From: Thermoflexales bacterium
GTDB lineage: Bacteria > Chloroflexota > Anaerolineae > Fen-1058
Reading direction: 5' to 3'
Length of the DNA stretch: 7,104 bases
Assembly: GCA_017882055.1 (NCBI GenBank)
Contig: JADGQE010000208.1
Coordinates: 1 to 7,104, forward strand
How positions within the stretch are numbered: position 1 is the stretch's first letter; every line of letters starts with the position of its first letter. Below, one piece after another: positions 5,384-7,104 of the stretch. A program made the position numbers and the translations under genes. The notes beneath the pieces are model-generated. The model was not told where the DNA came from. It did not search any database and was given only the letters and a program-made list of their open reading frames with translations.

Positions 5384-5842
5384 ATGAAACTTGCCGAAGC
5401 CCTCATGCTGCGTGCTGATGCCCAAAAACGTGTCGAGCAAATCAAGCAGCGCCTGACTCGCAGCGCCAGAGTCCAGGAAGGTGAAAAACCGCCGGAGAAT
5501 CCAGCGGCGCTGATCGAGGAATTGGATCGAACCCTCGCGCAGTTGGTCGATCTCGTCAAGCGCATCAACCGGACCAATGCAGCCACGGAATTCTCGACCG
5601 GCGCAACTCTGGCCGACATCCTGGCCAATCGAGACGTGCTGGCCCTCAAGCGCAAGGCGCTCGAAGACCTGATCGAGGCGGCCACCGTGCGGCAAGATCG
5701 CTACAGCCGATCCGAAGTCAAATACCTCAGCACCTTCGATATTGCCGAAACTCAGACAGCCATCGACGACCTCGCGAAGAAATATCGCGAACTGGATACC
5801 GAGATTCAGGAAACCAACTGGAGAATCGATCTCAGCGAATAG
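5384..5842 (+). CDS. DIP1984-family coiled-coil protein, function unknown
   Basis: A 152-residue, highly charged and almost wholly alpha-helical protein with heptad-like stretches (about 1-60 and 120-148), no signal peptide and no membrane segment. It matches from memory the DIP1984 family, small proteins sometimes labelled septicolysin-like: MKLAEALMLRADAQKRVEQIKQRL at the start, then VQEGEKP (30-36), LVDLVKRINRTNAAT (53-67), a central LADILANRDVLALKRK and the conserved RQDRYSRSEVKYLST (103-117) before YRELDTEIQETNW near the end. No catalytic motif is visible. The start at 5384 is favoured by AAGGG (5373-5377) 6 nt upstream and by family N-termini; the frame is open back to 5165, but that part overlaps the GNAT gene. 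It lies 71 bp after the GNAT gene and 225 bp before menC. Its link to either is unknown. Confidence 0.82.
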   Translation: MKLAEALMLRADAQKRVEQIKQRLTRSARVQEGEKPPENPAALIEELDRTLAQLVDLVKRINRTNAATEFSTGATLADILANRDVLALKRKALEDLIEAATVRQDRYSRSEVKYLSTFDIAETQTAIDDLAKKYRELDTEIQETNWRIDLSE

Positions 5843-5882
5843 TCGTTGAGTCGGTAGTCGAATTCGATCGAGGCGAGCACAA

Positions 5883-5894
5883 CCCGCCGGCGGG
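5883..5894. repeat. 12-bp GC palindrome downstream of the DIP1984-family gene
   Basis: CCCGCCGGCGGG is a perfect 12-bp palindrome, 40 nt after the stop at 5842. It could form a short hairpin with a CCGG loop. There is no following T-run, so termination is doubtful; a protein-binding site or chance in GC-rich DNA are alternatives. Confidence 0.3.
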
Positions 5895-5927
5895 GAACAG
5901 CCGGGACCAGATGGCGTGAAGAGCCGC

Positions 5928-5987
5928 GTCACATTCAGTCACTGCGTACGCTCAGCACGGTCACAGGCGCACAAATGACTGTCACTG
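5928..5987. promoter_or_regulatory. Four phased GTCAC motifs upstream of menC
   Basis: The pentamer GTCAC occurs at 5928, 5938, 5960 and 5981, all in the same orientation. The second and fourth extend to GTCACTG. The start-to-start distances of 10, 22 and 21 bp are close to one and two turns of B-DNA, so all four would lie on one face of the helix. This is the pattern expected of cooperative regulator binding. The last copy is 81 nt before the menC ATG. No convincing -35/-10 pair was found between them, so placement relative to the promoter is unknown. Confidence 0.4.
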
Positions 5988-6057
5988 TTATTACCAACGT
6001 GCTGATCGATTGAATTTGATGAGGGTGGGTCAGGGGCAATTCTCCCGTTATCCTCTT

Positions 6058-6061
6058 GAGG
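6058..6061 (+). promoter_or_regulatory. Ribosome binding site of menC
   Basis: GAGG lies 6 nt before the ATG at 6068 and sets the start. It is the right arm of a small CCTC-TT-GAGG inverted repeat (6052-6061), probably too short to mask it. Confidence 0.5.
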
Positions 6062-6067
6062 TTAGCT

Positions 6068-7104
6068 ATGAATATTGATCGCATCGATCTGCGCCTCGTC
6101 AACATGCGATTGACCGCGCCGTTTGAAACGTCGTTCGGCGTAGAACAGGATCGCGCCTGCGTCATCGTTTCGGTTTACGCCGATGGCCTGATCGGTTGGG
6201 GCGAATGTCCAGCCTCGGCCGGTTTCGGTTACTCCTATGAAACGACGACGACCGCCTGGCATGCACTGAAAGACTTCTTGATTCCGCAGTTGCTGGGCAA
6301 GCCGCTTGAGATCGGCGCCATGGTCCAGATCGGTGAATTCCTGCGCGGCCACCCCATGGCGCGCGCCGGACTCGAAGCCGCCTTGTGGGACATTTTGGCC
6401 CAATCGAAAGGCATTGCGTTGTCGAAAGCGCTGGGCGGCACGCGCGATCGAGTGCCGGTCGGCGTGAGCATCGGCATTCAACCTTCGCTGGATGCACTGC
6501 TCGGCAAGATCGAGAGTTACCTGGCTCAAGGCTATGGCCGCATCAAGATCAAAATCAAGCCCGGCTACGATCTCGAAGCCGTCAAACGCGTGCGCGCCAA
6601 GTTTCCAAAGATTCTGCTGCAAGTCGATGCGAACTCGGCTTATCGCTTGCCGGACACGCCGCTGTTCGAGGCGATGGATGAATACAAACTGCTGCTGATC
6701 GAACAGCCGTTTGGCTGGGATGACATTTACGAGCATTCGAAACTTCAGCCGCACTTAAGCACACCGATTTGCCTGGACGAATCGATCCACTCGCTGGGTC
6801 ACGCGTTGATGGCGATCGAACTCGGCGCGTGCAAGATCATCAATATCAAACCGGCCCGCGTCAGCGGTTTCACCGAGTCGCGGCGCATCCACGATCTATG
6901 TGCGGCGCGCAGCATTCCAGTGTGGTGCGGCGGCATGTTGGAAACCGGCATCGGGCGGGCGGGCAACATCGCCCTGGCCTCGCTGCCCAACTTCACACTG
7001 CCCGGCGACATCAGCGCCAGCAATCGCTACTATGCGGAAGACATCGCCGAGCCGCTGTTTGCGCTCAATCCCGATTCGACGCTGAGTGTGCCCACTGCGC
7101 CCGG
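6068..7104 (+). CDS. menC: o-Succinylbenzoate synthase / N-succinylamino acid racemase (enolase superfamily), C-terminus cut
   Basis: The 345 complete codons in the window cover nearly all of an enzyme of about 370 residues. It has the enolase-superfamily capping domain (about 1-125) and a TIM-barrel with every catalytic group: RIKIK with Lys160 and Lys162 (KxK general base), metal ligands Asp187 (LQVDANSAY), Glu212 (LIEQPF) and Asp237 (CLDES), and the opposite-face Lys261 (NIKPARVSG). VWCGGMLETGIGRAGN (285-300) is typical of the NSAR/OSBS subfamily. Enzymes of this group dehydrate SHCHC to o-succinylbenzoate in menaquinone synthesis, racemise N-succinyl amino acids, or do both. Arg264, three residues after Lys261, matches the second-shell Arg266 that I recall favouring racemase activity in the Amycolatopsis enzyme. 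With a GNAT gene nearby, a racemase role is likely; no other men gene is in the window. Its 225-bp leader suggests its own promoter. Confidence 0.92.
   Translation, partial: MNIDRIDLRLVNMRLTAPFETSFGVEQDRACVIVSVYADGLIGWGECPASAGFGYSYETTTTAWHALKDFLIPQLLGKPLEIGAMVQIGEFLRGHPMARAGLEAALWDILAQSKGIALSKALGGTRDRVPVGVSIGIQPSLDALLGKIESYLAQGYGRIKIKIKPGYDLEAVKRVRAKFPKILLQVDANSAYRLPDTPLFEAMDEYKLLLIEQPFGWDDIYEHSKLQPHLSTPICLDESIHSLGHALMAIELGACKIINIKPARVSGFTESRRIHDLCAARSIPVWCGGMLETGIGRAGNIALASLPNFTLPGDISASNRYYAEDIAEPLFALNPDSTLSVPTAP

Noticed and set aside
5843..6067. Possible riboswitch or structured leader before menC
   Set aside because: I looked for the conserved cores of common riboswitches and found none; only the GTCAC repeats and one GC palindrome stand out.

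Overview
The window is about 7.1 kb of moderately GC-rich bacterial chromosome. It is densely coded, with eight protein genes, no RNA genes, no CRISPR array and no recognisable transposase. The content is mostly housekeeping or metabolic. The phylum cannot be fixed from the sequence alone. The combination of a fabF-fabH pair, a DIP1984-family protein, an NSAR/OSBS-group enolase-superfamily enzyme next to a GNAT protein, and an AGAAACC/GGTTTCT palindrome makes me lean weakly towards Chloroflexota. This is an inference.

Layout. Positions 1-1920, minus strand: fabF (beta-ketoacyl-ACP synthase II) followed by fabH (synthase III, cut by the left window edge), with good ribosome binding sites and a hairpin-rich 54-bp spacer. 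Positions 1921-2182: a divergent intergenic region with a complex repeat (2004-2120): a 16-bp perfect direct repeat, two interleaved inverted repeats and a GC-rich hairpin. The right arm of this repeat supplies a plausible -35 box for the next gene. Positions 2183-3376, plus strand: a small four-helix membrane protein of unknown function, a strong 14-bp stem-loop (probable terminator), and a HAD-IB-type phosphatase. Positions 3446-5842, plus strand: an extended -10 promoter, an NDUFA9-like atypical SDR, a COG3375-like GNAT acyltransferase only 3 nt behind it, and a DIP1984-family coiled-coil protein. Positions 5843-6067: a 225-bp leader with four GTCAC pentamers at near-helical spacing. Positions 6068-7104: a MenC/N-succinylamino acid racemase gene cut by the right edge.

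How the genes work together. FabF and FabH both perform Claisen condensations in type II fatty acid synthesis. FabH starts chains from acyl-CoA and FabF elongates acyl-ACP. On the right, a GNAT acyltransferase of this type close to an NSAR/OSBS-type enzyme matches the known D- to L-amino-acid conversion pathway: N-succinylation, racemisation of the N-succinyl amino acid, then desuccinylation by an M20 peptidase. The third gene is not in the window and would have to lie downstream or elsewhere. The same enzyme could instead, or also, be the o-succinylbenzoate synthase of menaquinone synthesis. The most notable unexplained DNA signals are the 2004-2120 repeat, the GTCAC array before menC, and an apparent roughly three-fold excess of GATC.
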